Notes: generated by a model not told the origin, from the sequence alone. DNA of 64,000 bases from an uncultured Coriobacteriales bacterium (GCA_934636245.1 CAKUAI010000012.1:58012-122011); one strand, 5' to 3'. Shown: positions 8,265 through 19,385, numbered from the stretch's first letter. Made by a program: numbers and translations.

Positions 8265-8480
8265 TTAGTTGTTGTTGATGACGGGAAGGTCGTCGCCGTA
8301 GCAATTATCTTGCTCGTCGTTGTCCGTGGAAGCGGGCTGCGAGGCAGCGGGCGTGGCGCTCTGCACCGTGGTGCCCTGCTGCTCCTGCTCGCCGCAACCG
8401 GTGAGCAGGAGGGCACCGGCGGCCAGAAGGGCGGCACCGGCAAGCACGACGATGTTCTTGAGAGAGTTGGTGCGGGTCAT
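8265..8480 (-). CDS. Small secreted lipoprotein of unknown function
   Basis: A 71-residue protein with a lipoprotein signal peptide: MTRTNSLKN, a hydrophobic stretch, and the lipobox LLTGC with the modified Cys at about 28. The mature part is short, polar and Gln/Ser/Ala/Asp-rich, ending in DDLPVINNN. A strong GGAGG lies 7 nt before the ATG. It lies upstream of the dlt operon but is separated by hairpins, so it is probably its own unit. No family recognised. Confidence 0.75.
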   Translation of the reverse strand: MTRTNSLKNIVVLAGAALLAAGALLLTGCGEQEQQGTTVQSATPAASQPASTDNDEQDNCYGDDLPVINNN

Positions 8481-8808
8481 GTATACCTCCAGGGGGAGTG
8501 TCGGTAAGAATAGCCAAACATGCAACGCTACATGGTAGCCCATGCGACGGCTCGCCGACCGCACGCGTCGGCCCGCAACAAACTTAACAGCTATATTAAA
8601 TAGGGGGAAGCGCGGGATTTGAACGCGAAAACCGTTAACGGGCCTTCCTTGAATAATTAATCCCACTTATTCAAACCATGGTTTCCATTCAAGTTTGAGT
8701 TTATGCCGTCGAACCGAAACGATAGGGAAATCTCCACATCGCCGTGTTGAAACACAAATCGCGGGTTTACCATCTGCGCGTTCGATTTCGCCTTGAGGAA
8801 AAGGAACC
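8481..8808. other. Intergenic region between divergent lipoprotein and cstA units
   Basis: 328 bp that must hold the promoters of both divergent units. It is AT-richer than its surroundings at 8580-8700. I see no clear gene. A degenerate tRNA-3'-end-like stretch around 8605-8640 is discussed among the rejected items. Confidence 0.5.
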
Positions 8809-9420
8809 ATGGACGACCAGACGATAGGGCACGACCCGACCGCGCAGGCGCAGACGCTCATTATGCGCCAGGATGTATCCGAGCGCGCCAGGACCATGCT
8901 TAAGCGTCTTTTGGCTGCCCATGAAGTGTGGTTCGACGTGGAGCGCGATCGCACGGTCGCCGGTCGCGTCTTCCCCGGGGTTGCGGAGTACCACGAGCAG
9001 GGTGAGCGCTATGTGCTCACCAAGAGGGCCAAGCTCTGGGAAGTTGCCAGCAACGAATACGTCTTCTTCGACACCGTCGGGTTTCTCGAAGAAGGCGCAT
9101 TCGAGGAGATGGTCTCCTTCATGAAGCAAAAGGCGCTCCCCGAGATGGTGCATCCGCATCCCGACCACATGTTCTCCAACCTCTCCCTGGTGCTCATCGC
9201 AGACTCGGTTGCCCCCGAGGTCGCGAAGGTCGTGCGTCGCACGCGCTTCCGCAAGAACTACAAATGGGGCATCTGGGGCTGGAGCGACCTGCGGGTCGCC
9301 GTGGTGGACCTGGGGGAAGGCGAGTTCGGACGCGTGATGACAAACGCCGCAGGTAAAACCCTCAAGAAGAACCTTGAGGCAAACCTGGCGCCTGCGGCAC
9401 GGGAAAAGAAGGAGGACTGA
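8809..9420 (+). CDS. Conserved protein of unknown function upstream of cstA
   Basis: A 203-residue soluble protein with no signal peptide or membrane segment. The N-terminal half looks helical (residues 15-45, with a WFDVERD turn), the middle has TVGFLEEGAFEEMVSFMKQKALPEM, and the C-terminus is very basic. GAGGAAAAGGAACC precedes the ATG. It ends 5 bp before cstA, with GAAGGAGGACTGAAGAG serving both as its end and as the cstA ribosome site, so the two are translated together. A helper or regulator of CstA is possible from position only. Family not recognised. Confidence 0.7.
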   Translation: MDDQTIGHDPTAQAQTLIMRQDVSERARTMLKRLLAAHEVWFDVERDRTVAGRVFPGVAEYHEQGERYVLTKRAKLWEVASNEYVFFDTVGFLEEGAFEEMVSFMKQKALPEMVHPHPDHMFSNLSLVLIADSVAPEVAKVVRRTRFRKNYKWGIWGWSDLRVAVVDLGEGEFGRVMTNAAGKTLKKNLEANLAPAAREKKED

Positions 9421-9425
9421 AGAGA

Positions 9426-11195
9426 ATGAACGCCACACTCGTTCTTCTCGTTGCGATCGTCGTCCTCGTCGTGGGCTATGTCGCCTACGGCGGATGGCTC
9501 GCGAAGCAGTGGGGTCTCGATGACAGCAACGTCACCCCTGCGCATGCTCTTGAGGACGGCACCGACTACGTGCCCGCCAAGCCCTACGTGGTGCTCGGCC
9601 ACCACTTCTCGTCCATTGCCGGCGCCGGCCCCGTCAACGGCCCCATCCAGGCCGCCATCTTCGGCTGGGTCCCCGTGCTTTTGTGGATTCTCATCGGCGG
9701 CATCTTCTTCGGTGCCATGCACGACTTCGGTGCGCTGTTTGCCTCGCTTCGCCACAAGGGCCAGACGATGGCCCAGGTCGTGGCCGCCAACATCGATGAC
9801 GGCGCCAAGAAGCTCTTTATCGTCTTCGCATACCTCACGCTGATCCTCGTCGTGGCCGCCTTTGCCTCCATCGTGGCCTCCACCTTCGCCGTGACGGCCG
9901 ACGCCAACGGCGTGATCGACATGTCCGAGGGCTCCACGAACCTGGCCAACGCCCGCACGGCCATGATCTCGGTGCTCTTCATCATCTTCGCCATTGTTTG
10001 GGGCGCTCTCACCCGCGGTCGCAACCTGCCCGGCCCCGTGAGCATCGTGGGTGCCATCGCCCTCATCGTGGTCATCGTCGTTCTGGGCTACAACATGCCG
10101 TTCATCCAGCTCGACGCCACCACGTGGATGTGGCTCGTGGGCGCCTACATCCTCGTCGCCTCGGTCGCCCCGGTTTGGATCCTGCTCCAGCCCCGCGACT
10201 ATCTGTCGAGCTATCTGCTCTACGGCATGATCGCCCTGGCCCTCGTGGGCGTCATCGGCGCCGGCATCACGGGCAACCTGGGCGACTCCGCCTCCATCCC
10301 GGCGTTCACCGCCTTCAACGTCGACGCCTCGGTGAAGGGGGCCAGCAAGGTCGCCACTTCCGGCTTCCTGTTCCCGGCCCTGTTCATCACCATCGCCTGC
10401 GGCGCCATCTCCGGCTTCCACTCGCTGGTTGCCTCCGGCACCACCTCCAAGCAGCTCGACCGTGAGACCCAGGCCAAGCCGATTGCCTACGGCGGCATGC
10501 TCCTCGAGTGCCTCGTGGCCGTCATCTCCCTGTGCGCCGTCGCCTTCGTGTTCAACGGCTACATGGACGGCACCTACGCTTCCCCCACGGCGGTCTTCGC
10601 CGGCGGCCTGTCCAAGATGCTGGCCTGCGTCTTTGGCGCGGGTGCCGAGTCCATCACGTACTCGCTGCTCATCCTGGCCGTCTCGGTGTTCTGCCTCACC
10701 TCTCTCGACACCGCCACCCGTCTTGCCCGCTACATGTTCCAGGAGTTCTTCATCCCCGTGGGCAAGACTGCCGACGACGTCACCGGCTTCAAGAAGATCC
10801 TCGTGAACCCCTGGGTCGGCACTGTCGTCACGGTCTTTGCCGGCGTGCTTCTGGGCCTGCACGGCTACACGCTCATCTGGCCGCTCTTCGGCGCCGCCAA
10901 CCAGCTTCTCGCCGCGCTCGGCCTGCTCGCCGTGGCCGCCTTCCTGGGCAACATCGGCAAGAACAACAAGATGTTCTACATCCCCATGCTGTTCATGCTC
11001 GTCGTCACGCTGACCTCCCTGTGCTTGACCATCCAGGCCAAGGCCGCCATCATCTTCGGCGGCGGTCTCACCGAGGCCAACACGGCAGCGACGCTCATGC
11101 AGTTCATCCTCGGCATCATCCTGGTCGTGCTCGCCATCATCCTGGCGGCCAAGGGCTGCAAGACCATCTTCGGCAAGAAGAAGGCCGTCGCCTAA
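9426..11195 (+). CDS. cstA: Carbon starvation protein CstA family transporter
   Basis: A 589-residue protein with many membrane segments. CstA proteins import peptides or pyruvate. The family signature lies near residues 57-100: GHHFSSIAGAGPVNGPIQ and FGAMHDFGALFASLRHKGQ. The C-terminal domain (residues about 360-580) contains the SLDTATRLARYMFQEFF segment. Second gene of a two-gene unit, closed by a strong terminator. Confidence 0.93.
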   Translation: MNATLVLLVAIVVLVVGYVAYGGWLAKQWGLDDSNVTPAHALEDGTDYVPAKPYVVLGHHFSSIAGAGPVNGPIQAAIFGWVPVLLWILIGGIFFGAMHDFGALFASLRHKGQTMAQVVAANIDDGAKKLFIVFAYLTLILVVAAFASIVASTFAVTADANGVIDMSEGSTNLANARTAMISVLFIIFAIVWGALTRGRNLPGPVSIVGAIALIVVIVVLGYNMPFIQLDATTWMWLVGAYILVASVAPVWILLQPRDYLSSYLLYGMIALALVGVIGAGITGNLGDSASIPAFTAFNVDASVKGASKVATSGFLFPALFITIACGAISGFHSLVASGTTSKQLDRETQAKPIAYGGMLLECLVAVISLCAVAFVFNGYMDGTYASPTAVFAGGLSKMLACVFGAGAESITYSLLILAVSVFCLTSLDTATRLARYMFQEFFIPVGKTADDVTGFKKILVNPWVGTVVTVFAGVLLGLHGYTLIWPLFGAANQLLAALGLLAVAAFLGNIGKNNKMFYIPMLFMLVVTLTSLCLTIQAKAAIIFGGGLTEANTAATLMQFILGIILVVLAIILAAKGCKTIFGKKKAVA

Positions 11196-11226
11196 GGCGC
11201 GAGCCACCATTGCCAGGCGTTTCCCC

Positions 11227-11263
11227 AAGCCGTCGTCCGCATCGCGCGGGCGGCGGCTTTTTT
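11227..11263 (+). terminator. Intrinsic terminator after cstA
   Basis: Stem AGCCGTCGTCCGC/GCGGGCGGCGGCT, 5-nt loop, six T residues. Confidence 0.9.
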
Positions 11264-13031
<1,768 letters not shown>

Positions 13032-13058
13032 TTTTCCTGCATTGTTTTGTGTGACAAG

Positions 13059-13097
13059 GCGGTCCTGCAACCAATTTGGCTGCGGGACCGCTTTTTT
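13059..13097 (+). terminator. Intrinsic terminator after gdhA
   Basis: Stem GCGGTCCTGCA/TGCGGGACCGC with an 11-nt loop, then six T residues. Confidence 0.92.
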
Positions 13098-13170
13098 GTT
13101 GTGTGTGATGTGATGCCGCCCCGTGTGGGGTAGCCTAGGCGCTGAAATGTCTCGTGACGAAAGGATTCCC

Positions 13171-13758
13171 ATGCCAACCTCTGGCATAGAACGCCATGCC
13201 GAGGACTTCTTTGCCTATGCGCACGAAGTCATCGATGCGGGCAGGCTGCGTCTCGAGGCCGGCTTCGTGCAACATGGGAGCACCTCGACGCTGCTGCACT
13301 CGCTTGCCGTTGCCGCCCGGGCCGATACCATGGCTCGCTTCTTTGGATGCACCGACCACCTGCTTGAAATCCGCCGTGCCGCGCTTCTGCACGACTACTA
13401 TCTCTACGACTGGCACGTGCGCGGCGACAGCAGCGCCGGCCATGCCACCCAGCATGCGGCGCGTGCGCTGGCAAACGCGCTTGAGGACTATCCCGACCTC
13501 ACCGGGCGAGAGCGCGACGCGATTCGATGCCACATGTTTCCCATCAATCCCACGCCCCCGCGGTATAGCGTGGGCTGGTTTGTGACCTGCGCCGACAAGG
13601 TGTGCGCCTCGCACGAGACGTTCGTGCGCTCGGAGCTGGCCTATCCCACCCTGCGCCGCCTCTGCGCACTCTACATGCCCGATGTCGACCTGGGCGTGAC
13701 AAGTGTCGACCCGGCCGCCCTGCCTGTGCAGTGTCTCGCGCGCGGAGGGGTGCAGTAG
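13171..13758 (+). CDS. HD-domain phosphohydrolase-like protein
   Basis: A 195-residue protein. Metal-site residues of the HD superfamily are visible: H43 in LLHSLAV and H74-D75 in ALLHDYYLYDWH, then CHMFP further on. The start at 13171 has AAAGGA 5 nt upstream; an ATG at 13147 would add eight residues. Members of this family hydrolyse nucleotides or phosphate esters; the substrate here is unknown. The stop codon is 2 bp before the next ATG, so both genes are coupled. Confidence 0.8.
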   Translation: MPTSGIERHAEDFFAYAHEVIDAGRLRLEAGFVQHGSTSTLLHSLAVAARADTMARFFGCTDHLLEIRRAALLHDYYLYDWHVRGDSSAGHATQHAARALANALEDYPDLTGRERDAIRCHMFPINPTPPRYSVGWFVTCADKVCASHETFVRSELAYPTLRRLCALYMPDVDLGVTSVDPAALPVQCLARGGVQ

Positions 13759-13760
13759 AT

Positions 13761-14738
13761 ATGGAGCAGATGGCGGGCTTCGACTTCGCCCTGGTGTATT
13801 GGGTCGCCCGGATGGTGGCGTCGTTTTTCGTCTACTCGTTTGCCGGGTGGCTCTTCGAGGTCGTCATCTCGCTCTTCCAGCACCATCGCTTCGTTGACCG
13901 TGGGTTCTCGTTTGGCCCGGTGTGTCCCATCTACGGCGTCGGCGCGCTTTTGGCGGTGCTGTTTCTCTCGCGCCTGACCGACCCGCTCGTCCAGTTCGTG
14001 GTGGGGTTCTTTGCCGCAGGCGTCCTTGAGTTTTCGACATCCTGGGTGATGGAGCGCATGTTCCATGCGCGCTGGTGGGACTACTCCAACATCCCGCTCA
14101 ACGTCAACGGCCGCATCTGCGTGCCCGGGCTGCTTCTGTTCAGCTCGCTTATGCTGTGCGTGAACCTTTTCGCCCAGCCGGCCCTCGAGGGGCTGTTCGA
14201 CCTCGTGCCTGCGCAGGTGCTCGTGATGGTGACGACGGCCGCGTCGGTCGTGTTCGCCGTCGACCTCACGGCCAGCTTCATTCATATGCGGGGCATGCTC
14301 GAAAAGGTGCGCGGCATTCAGGGCGTTGTTTCCGATCTTTCTGAGCGTGCGCATGATGCCCTCGATACGCTTGTTGACTTCAAAGACGGCTTGATGGAAA
14401 ACATCAAGTCGATTGCGGACCCTGCCGTGCGCGAGGAACTTCAGCTCAAGCTGAGAGGTGCATGGCGCGACACGTGGTCGGGCTACGAGCGCAAGTCCAT
14501 GCGCGACCCGCGCTTCAGGTTCACCCAGTACGGCGAGACGTTTGAGATGCTGCGTCGCGTGCGCCCCTGGGTAAAGAAGAAGGCGGCAGACATGTCCGAC
14601 TCGCTGACGGCCGTGACCTCGAAGGTTGACGGTCGCCAGGACACGGCACCCGCGGCAGATGAAGAGCCGTCCGCGGCACGGAACCAAGGGCAGGCATGCC
14701 CTGCGGAACCAAGCAAGCATGCAGGTGATGTACACTAA
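13761..14738 (+). CDS. CmpB-like membrane protein (putative ABC-transporter type IV family)
   Basis: A 325-residue protein. The first 185 residues hold about five membrane segments and match the Pfam family ABC_trans_CmpB: FAGWLFEVVIS, RGFSFGPVCPIYGVGALL, RWWDYSNIPLNVNGRICVPG. The remaining part is cytoplasmic, charged, with a likely coiled segment at 190-245 and a polar Ala-rich tail. Substrate unknown; the link to ABC transport is a family name only. Overlaps in expression with the HD gene before it. Confidence 0.85.
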   Translation: MEQMAGFDFALVYWVARMVASFFVYSFAGWLFEVVISLFQHHRFVDRGFSFGPVCPIYGVGALLAVLFLSRLTDPLVQFVVGFFAAGVLEFSTSWVMERMFHARWWDYSNIPLNVNGRICVPGLLLFSSLMLCVNLFAQPALEGLFDLVPAQVLVMVTTAASVVFAVDLTASFIHMRGMLEKVRGIQGVVSDLSERAHDALDTLVDFKDGLMENIKSIADPAVREELQLKLRGAWRDTWSGYERKSMRDPRFRFTQYGETFEMLRRVRPWVKKKAADMSDSLTAVTSKVDGRQDTAPAADEEPSAARNQGQACPAEPSKHAGDVH

Positions 14739-14829
14739 GGGCAGTTGTTAGGGTGAAGTGATGTGCCCGGAGAAGACAGCGCGCTTGAGGCTGCGACGGG
14801 GCACATCGCGTAAAGCGAAGGAGATGCTC

Positions 14830-15921
14830 ATGGGCAGGTCGGCAGGCGGCGGGGGAGGCGGCGGTTTTTCTGGTGGCGGCTTCTCCAGCGGAGGATTCTC
14901 CGGGGGCGGTTTGTCCTCGGGTGGTTTTTCTGGCGGACATCACAGCGGCGGCAGGAGCTCGTCTCCGAGTGGCGGCTCCTCTTTTGGCGGAGGCCCGCAC
15001 CATAGCTTTGGGCCCTCGTTCTTCCCGTCCTTTTTGGTTATAAACAACAACTCTCACAACAGGGGCACCGGCTCCGGTGGTTCCGGCGGGTCGGGCGGCG
15101 GTTCGGACAATTCGGGATGCGGCGGCGTCGGTTGCGGCATCGTCATCGCGGTTTTCGCCCTCATCCTGCTCGTTTCCGTGTTCTCTGCCTGCATGGACAG
15201 CTACGACACCGGCAGCAGCTACTCCTCGAGCGTGGCGGCCTCCACGGTGGAGCGCGAGGCCCTGCCCGCCTCTGCCGTCAATGAGACCGCGTACTACACC
15301 GACGCCGACGGCGACTGGATCCACAACGCCTCGCAGCTGGAGAGCGGCCTGCGCCACTTCTACAAGAAGACCGGCGTGCAGCCCTACGTCTACATCCTGC
15401 CCAACGGCACCACGACATCCACGTCCGACCTGCAGTCGCGTGCCGAGAAGCTCTACGGCGAGCTGTTCACCGACGACGCGCACTTCATCCTCGTCTTCTG
15501 CGACGACGGCGAGGGCGGCTACAACTGCGGTTATGCCGTGGGCTCGCAGGCAAAGACCATCATGGACAGCGAGGCGATCTCCATCCTGGCCGACTACCTC
15601 GACCGCTACTACAGCGACTTCTCGCTTTCCGAGGAAGAGATCTTCTCCAAGACCTTCTCGGATGCGGCCGACCGCATCATGACGGTCACCGGCTCCACGG
15701 CGCGCACCACCACCAAGGTGCTCGGCGGCGTGGCAGTGGTGGCGCTCATCGCGGGCACCGTCATCATCGTGGTGAAGAAGCGCGACGAGCAGAAGAAGGC
15801 CGAGGCCAAGCGCACGCAGGAGATTCTCAACACCCCGCTCGAGAAGTTCGGTTCCGACGAGGTGGAGGAACTGGCCAAGAAGTATCAGACCGACGAGGAG
15901 AAATCGTCGAAGTCCTCATAG
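14830..15921 (+). CDS. TPM-domain membrane protein with Gly/Ser-rich N-terminus
   Basis: A 363-residue protein. Residues 5-100 are very rich in Gly, Ser, Phe and His; a membrane helix lies at about 104-122; the TPM-like domain (YLPN-type segment VYILPNGTTT, HFILVFCDDGEGGYNCGYAVG) spans about 150-270; a second helix lies at 296-316; and a charged cytoplasmic tail follows. The ATG at 14830 has AAGGAG 6 nt upstream. TPM proteins are linked to membrane-protein turnover and stress; here pspA follows 83 bp downstream, so both probably serve the envelope. Confidence 0.85.
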   Translation: MGRSAGGGGGGGFSGGGFSSGGFSGGGLSSGGFSGGHHSGGRSSSPSGGSSFGGGPHHSFGPSFFPSFLVINNNSHNRGTGSGGSGGSGGGSDNSGCGGVGCGIVIAVFALILLVSVFSACMDSYDTGSSYSSSVAASTVEREALPASAVNETAYYTDADGDWIHNASQLESGLRHFYKKTGVQPYVYILPNGTTTSTSDLQSRAEKLYGELFTDDAHFILVFCDDGEGGYNCGYAVGSQAKTIMDSEAISILADYLDRYYSDFSLSEEEIFSKTFSDAADRIMTVTGSTARTTTKVLGGVAVVALIAGTVIIVVKKRDEQKKAEAKRTQEILNTPLEKFGSDEVEELAKKYQTDEEKSSKSS

Positions 15922-16004
15922 GCAGTCATGAGGCTGGGTAAACTAGAGGGTGCCCCCGCGCAAAGGCGCGGGCAACGTGCCTTCTTTTAAAGATGGGAGC
16001 AACA

Positions 16005-16688
16005 ATGGGCATTCTCGACCGTTTCACCGACATCATCAAGGCCAACATCAACGACCTTCTCGATAAGGCCGAGGATCCGGCAAAGATGATCGACCAGTAC
16101 ATGCGCGAGCTCACCGACAACCTTGCCGACGTGAAGAAGGAAACTGCCGCCGTTATGGCCGAGGAGGCTCGCGTCGCTCGCGAGGTCAAGGCCAACGAGG
16201 TTGAGGTCGCCAAGTACGACGACCTGGCCCGTCGCGCCCTGGCCGCCGGCAACGAGGGCGACGCCCGCGTGTTCCTCGCCAAGAAGCAGGAGGTCGCGAG
16301 CAAGGGCGAGTCGCTCAAGGTGACCTATGAGGCCGCTCAGGCAAACGCCCAGAAGATGCGTCAGATGCACGACAAGCTCGTCGACGACATCAGCACGCTC
16401 AACAGCCGTCGCGAGGCCATCAAGGCAAAGTCCGCCGTTGCCAAGACCCAGGCCAAGGTCAACCAGTTCTCCAGCGCTTCCGACAAGGCCGAGGGCGCCA
16501 TGGCCGCATTTGCCCGCATGGAGGTCAAGGCCGACCAGATGCTCGACCAGGCCAACGCCGAGGCTGAGCTCAACGCCGCCGGCACCACCGACCGCGCCGC
16601 CGACCTGGCCGCCCAGTACGCCGCCACCGGCAATTCGGCAGCGGTAGACGACGAGCTCGCCAGGCTCAAGAAGGATATGGGGCTCTAA
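16005..16688 (+). CDS. pspA: PspA/IM30 family membrane-stress protein
   Basis: A 227-residue, nearly all-helical coiled-coil protein. It begins MGILDRFTDIIKANINDLLDKAEDP, the amphipathic start typical of PspA/Vipp1, which binds stressed membrane from inside. GGGAGC lies 4 nt before the ATG at 16005 (an in-frame ATG at 15993 lacks a site). No pspB/C homologues nearby; the TPM-domain gene is the only partner in the window. Confidence 0.93.
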   Translation: MGILDRFTDIIKANINDLLDKAEDPAKMIDQYMRELTDNLADVKKETAAVMAEEARVAREVKANEVEVAKYDDLARRALAAGNEGDARVFLAKKQEVASKGESLKVTYEAAQANAQKMRQMHDKLVDDISTLNSRREAIKAKSAVAKTQAKVNQFSSASDKAEGAMAAFARMEVKADQMLDQANAEAELNAAGTTDRAADLAAQYAATGNSAAVDDELARLKKDMGL

Positions 16689-16695
16689 TAAGTTT

Positions 16696-16715
16696 GCGGG
16701 CGAGAGCCCGCTCTT
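16696..16715 (+). terminator. Short hairpin after pspA
   Basis: GCGGGC/GCCCGC with a 4-nt loop followed by a short T-rich run. Confidence 0.45.
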
Positions 16716-16747
16716 GGATGGTTTTCAAGGCACCATAAACTCCCGTG

Positions 16748-16853
16748 GGGTCCCAGGATTTCCTCCGGCGCAGTTCCGCAGCAAGAGAAAGGGCCTGCAA
16801 GGGCCCTTTCTCGTAGCGAGGACTGTTTGAGCACGGAGGGAATCTTGGGACCC
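16748..16853. repeat. Large nested inverted repeat between convergent pspA and trmO
   Basis: Outer arms of 20 bp at 16748-16767 and 16834-16853 (GGGTCCCA.GATT.CCTCCG, two mismatches) enclose a perfect inner hairpin GAGAAAGGGCC/GGGCCCTTTCTC at 16785-16812 with a 5-nt loop. It begins 12 nt after the trmO stop on the minus strand. It may terminate both convergent transcripts. Confidence 0.85.
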
Positions 16854-16865
16854 GTGCGCGACGGG

Positions 16866-17639
16866 CTAGTGGATGGTGCCGGTTTCCCGAAGGCGCTGCA
16901 TCTCCTCGGGGGTCAGCTCTACTATGTGGGTCACGCGGAGCTGGGTGTCTGCCACTTCGAAGTGGATGTCGTAGTTCTCAAGCGTGACCCAGAAGTCGCG
17001 GCCTTGGGAGGTCACGCGGGCGTGGGCGGGGCGGGGGTCTTGGGCGAGTACCTGGAAGGCGCCCTTGTGCAGGTGGGCCGGCAGCTGGGCGAGCAGCTCG
17101 GGCGCGAAGTCCACCTCGAGCTCGTGCCATTCGTCGGCCTCGACCCAGCCGTGGCCGGCTTCGGGCTTGGAATCGGAAAAGGGCAGGTAGGGCTTGATAT
17201 CGTAGATGGGCGAGCCGTCCATCATGTCGGCCCCGATCACGTGCAGCGCGGGTCCCCGGCTACCGTCGGGATATTCCTCGTCGAGCTCCACGCGTGCCAG
17301 CTTGACGCACGATAAGGCCAGGTCGTTGGGGCGGAAGCTCGAGCGCGTGGCGAACACGCCCATGCGGCGCGTGCCTCCCAGGCGAGGGGGGCGCACGGTG
17401 GGGGTCCACTTGCCGCCGCGATGGTTCTGCGAGAAGTCCCAGATGAGCCAGACGTAGTCGAACGTCTCGAGGCCGCGCACGGCGTCGGCGTCGCGGAATT
17501 CCGGCTCGAAGTACACGACGCCCTCCAGCGCGTCGACAAGCCCGGGCTGGCGCGGCACGCCGAACTTCACGGGGTAGGGCGTCTTGATATGGGCGACGGG
17601 GCGGATGACGTGTGCGCCGTCGAGTGCTTCTTCTTGCAT
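16866..17639 (-). CDS. trmO: tRNA (N6-threonylcarbamoyladenosine37-N6)-methyltransferase TrmO
   Basis: A 257-residue TrmO/TsaA-family protein. These enzymes use S-adenosylmethionine to methylate t6A37 in tRNA-Thr. Typical segments: PVKFGVPRQPGLV, LETFDYVWLIWDFSQN, GVFATRSSFRPNDLALSCVKL, DGSPIYDIKPYLPFSDS. The ATG at 17639 is preceded by TTGGAG at 5 nt. The upstream reading frame stays open because of a tandem repeat but is not conserved-looking. Confidence 0.92.
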   Translation of the reverse strand: MQEEALDGAHVIRPVAHIKTPYPVKFGVPRQPGLVDALEGVVYFEPEFRDADAVRGLETFDYVWLIWDFSQNHRGGKWTPTVRPPRLGGTRRMGVFATRSSFRPNDLALSCVKLARVELDEEYPDGSRGPALHVIGADMMDGSPIYDIKPYLPFSDSKPEAGHGWVEADEWHELEVDFAPELLAQLPAHLHKGAFQVLAQDPRPAHARVTSQGRDFWVTLENYDIHFEVADTQLRVTHIVELTPEEMQRLRETGTIH

Positions 17640-18002
17640 GTGGCTCCAAATGCGTGTCGCGGTGGGTGCGGTGCGGCCATGGTGGCCGATGGGCAGAATT
17701 GGCGTGCATATGCGCCGGCGGGATGAGCGTCTCGCGTGTTGGTGCATACGGCGAGGTGTCACTTCGGCGTGCCTCGTATGCTGGCGTATGTGGCGGGGCG
17801 TCATTTCAGCGTGTCCCGTGTGCTGGTGCATGCGTTTTGCTTGGCATTGTAGGGGTTGCGCGTGCTTGTTTGTGCCTGTTGGTGTGCAAATACGGCGCTT
17901 GCCCGCAAAGCAGATTCTATCTGTAATATATCCTGCATAAAATACGAAAAGAATATTCGGTTTAAGAGTGCGCATCAGCGCCCCGTATGCGAGGAGGCAC
18001 CC
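17640..18002. other. Divergent intergenic region with 42-bp tandem repeat
   Basis: 363 bp between trmO and the UPF0210 gene. Degenerate 42-bp units start at 17737, 17779 and 17821 (the last partial), with a poor earlier copy near 17695. The right part, 17880-17960, is AT-rich and holds the UPF0210 promoter. Confidence 0.65.
17899..17927 (+). promoter_or_regulatory. Putative sigma-70 promoter of the UPF0210 gene
   Basis: TTGCCC at 17899-17904, 17-bp spacer, TGTAAT at 17922-17927, in an AT-rich patch about 75 bp before the start codon. Confidence 0.5.
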
Positions 18003-19370
18003 GTGCCCGGTATCAGCATCCAGGAAATCGGCGAGACCCTCAACATGGTCGCGTCGCAGAACCTTGACGTTCGCACCATCACCATGGGCATCAATACCAT
18101 GAGCTGCGCCGATGAGGACATCGACGTTATGGCTCGCAAGGTCTACGAGCGCCTTACGCACGCCGCTGAGCGTCTTGTGCCCGTGGCCAACCAGCTCGAG
18201 CGCGAGTACGGCATCCCGATCGTCAACAAGCGCATCTCAGTCACCCCCATGGCCCAGCTTGCTGCGGCAACCCGTGCCAGGAACCTCACGCCGCTTGCCC
18301 AGGCTATGGACCGTGCGGCCGAGGCTGTGGGCGTCGACTTCGTGGGTGGTTTTAGCGCGCTGGTGCAGAAGGGCATCGGCGACGCCGACATGCGCCTTAT
18401 CGACTCCATCCCCGAGGCGCTTGCCTCCACCAAGCACGTGTGCTCTTCGGTCAACGTGGCGAGCCTGCGCGCCGGCATCAACATGGACGCCGTGCTCAAG
18501 ATGGCCCAGACCGTGAAGGACGCCGCCGAGGCTACGGTGGACGACCATTGCTACGGCGCCGCCAAGATTGTCGTCTTCTCCAACATGGTGGAGGACTCGC
18601 CCTTCATGGCTGGCGCGGTGCATGGCTCGGGCGAGGGCGACGCGGTCATTAACGTGGGCGTTTCCGGCCCCGGCGTCATGGCGGCCGCCCTCAAGCAGCT
18701 TCCCAAGACGGCCGACATGCAGACCGTCGCCGAGAAGATCAAGGCCACCTCGTTCAAGATCACGCGCGTCGGCGAGCTCATGGCGCGCGAGGCCTCGCGC
18801 AGGCTCGGCGTGCAGATGGGCATCGTCGACCTCTCGCTTGCCCCCACGCCTGCCGTGGGCGACTCGGTTGCCGACATCCTGGAGATCATCGGCGTGGGCA
18901 CCTGCGGCGGCCCCGGCACCACGGCCGCGCTCGCCATGCTCAACGACTCGGTGAAGAAGGGCGGCGTCATGGCCACCTCCTCCATCGGCGGCCTGTCGGG
19001 CGCGTTCATTCCCGTTTCCGAGGATGCCGGCATGATTCACGCCGTCGAGTGCGGCGCCCTCAGCCTTGAGAAGCTCGAGGCCATGACCTGCGTGTGCTCG
19101 GTGGGCATCGACATGGTCGCCGTGCCCGGCGACACGAGCGTGGAGACCATCGCCGGCCTCATCGCCGACGAGATGGCCATCGGCGTCATCAACAACAAGA
19201 CGACCGCCGTGCGCGTCATTCCCGCCGTGGGCAAGAAGGTGGGCGAGACGCTCGAGTTCGGCGGCCTCTTTGGCAGGGCCCCGGTGCAGGCCATCAACCA
19301 GAACGCTGGATATGTGTTCGCGCACCGCGGTGGCCGCATGCCCGCCCCCTTGAACTCTCTCAAGAACTAG
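18003..19370 (+). CDS. PFL/UPF0210 (DUF711) family protein
   Basis: A 455-residue protein starting with GTG 6 nt after GAGGAGG. Length and segments such as [35 protein letters not shown] and [23 protein letters not shown] match UPF0210, a family related to glycyl-radical enzyme folds but without a settled role. In many bacteria it follows an ACT-domain gene; none is present here. Followed 15 bp later by the membrane protein gene. Confidence 0.9.
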   Translation: MPGISIQEIGETLNMVASQNLDVRTITMGINTMSCADEDIDVMARKVYERLTHAAERLVPVANQLEREYGIPIVNKRISVTPMAQLAAATRARNLTPLAQAMDRAAEAVGVDFVGGFSALVQKGIGDADMRLIDSIPEALASTKHVCSSVNVASLRAGINMDAVLKMAQTVKDAAEATVDDHCYGAAKIVVFSNMVEDSPFMAGAVHGSGEGDAVINVGVSGPGVMAAALKQLPKTADMQTVAEKIKATSFKITRVGELMAREASRRLGVQMGIVDLSLAPTPAVGDSVADILEIIGVGTCGGPGTTAALAMLNDSVKKGGVMATSSIGGLSGAFIPVSEDAGMIHAVECGALSLEKLEAMTCVCSVGIDMVAVPGDTSVETIAGLIADEMAIGVINNKTTAVRVIPAVGKKVGETLEFGGLFGRAPVQAINQNAGYVFAHRGGRMPAPLNSLKN

Positions 19371-19385
19371 GCGCGCACCGCAAAC

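Noticed and set aside
8605..8640. Possible decayed tRNA 3' half or attachment site on the minus strand
   Set aside because: There is a TTCAAAT loop and a GC-rich acceptor-like end, but the T stem does not pair properly and no matching 5' half lies nearby.
17640..18161. Longer trmO start reaching 18161
   Set aside because: The extra residues come from a 42-bp tandem repeat and overlap the UPF0210 gene; the ATG at 17639 has a good ribosome site and a normal family start.
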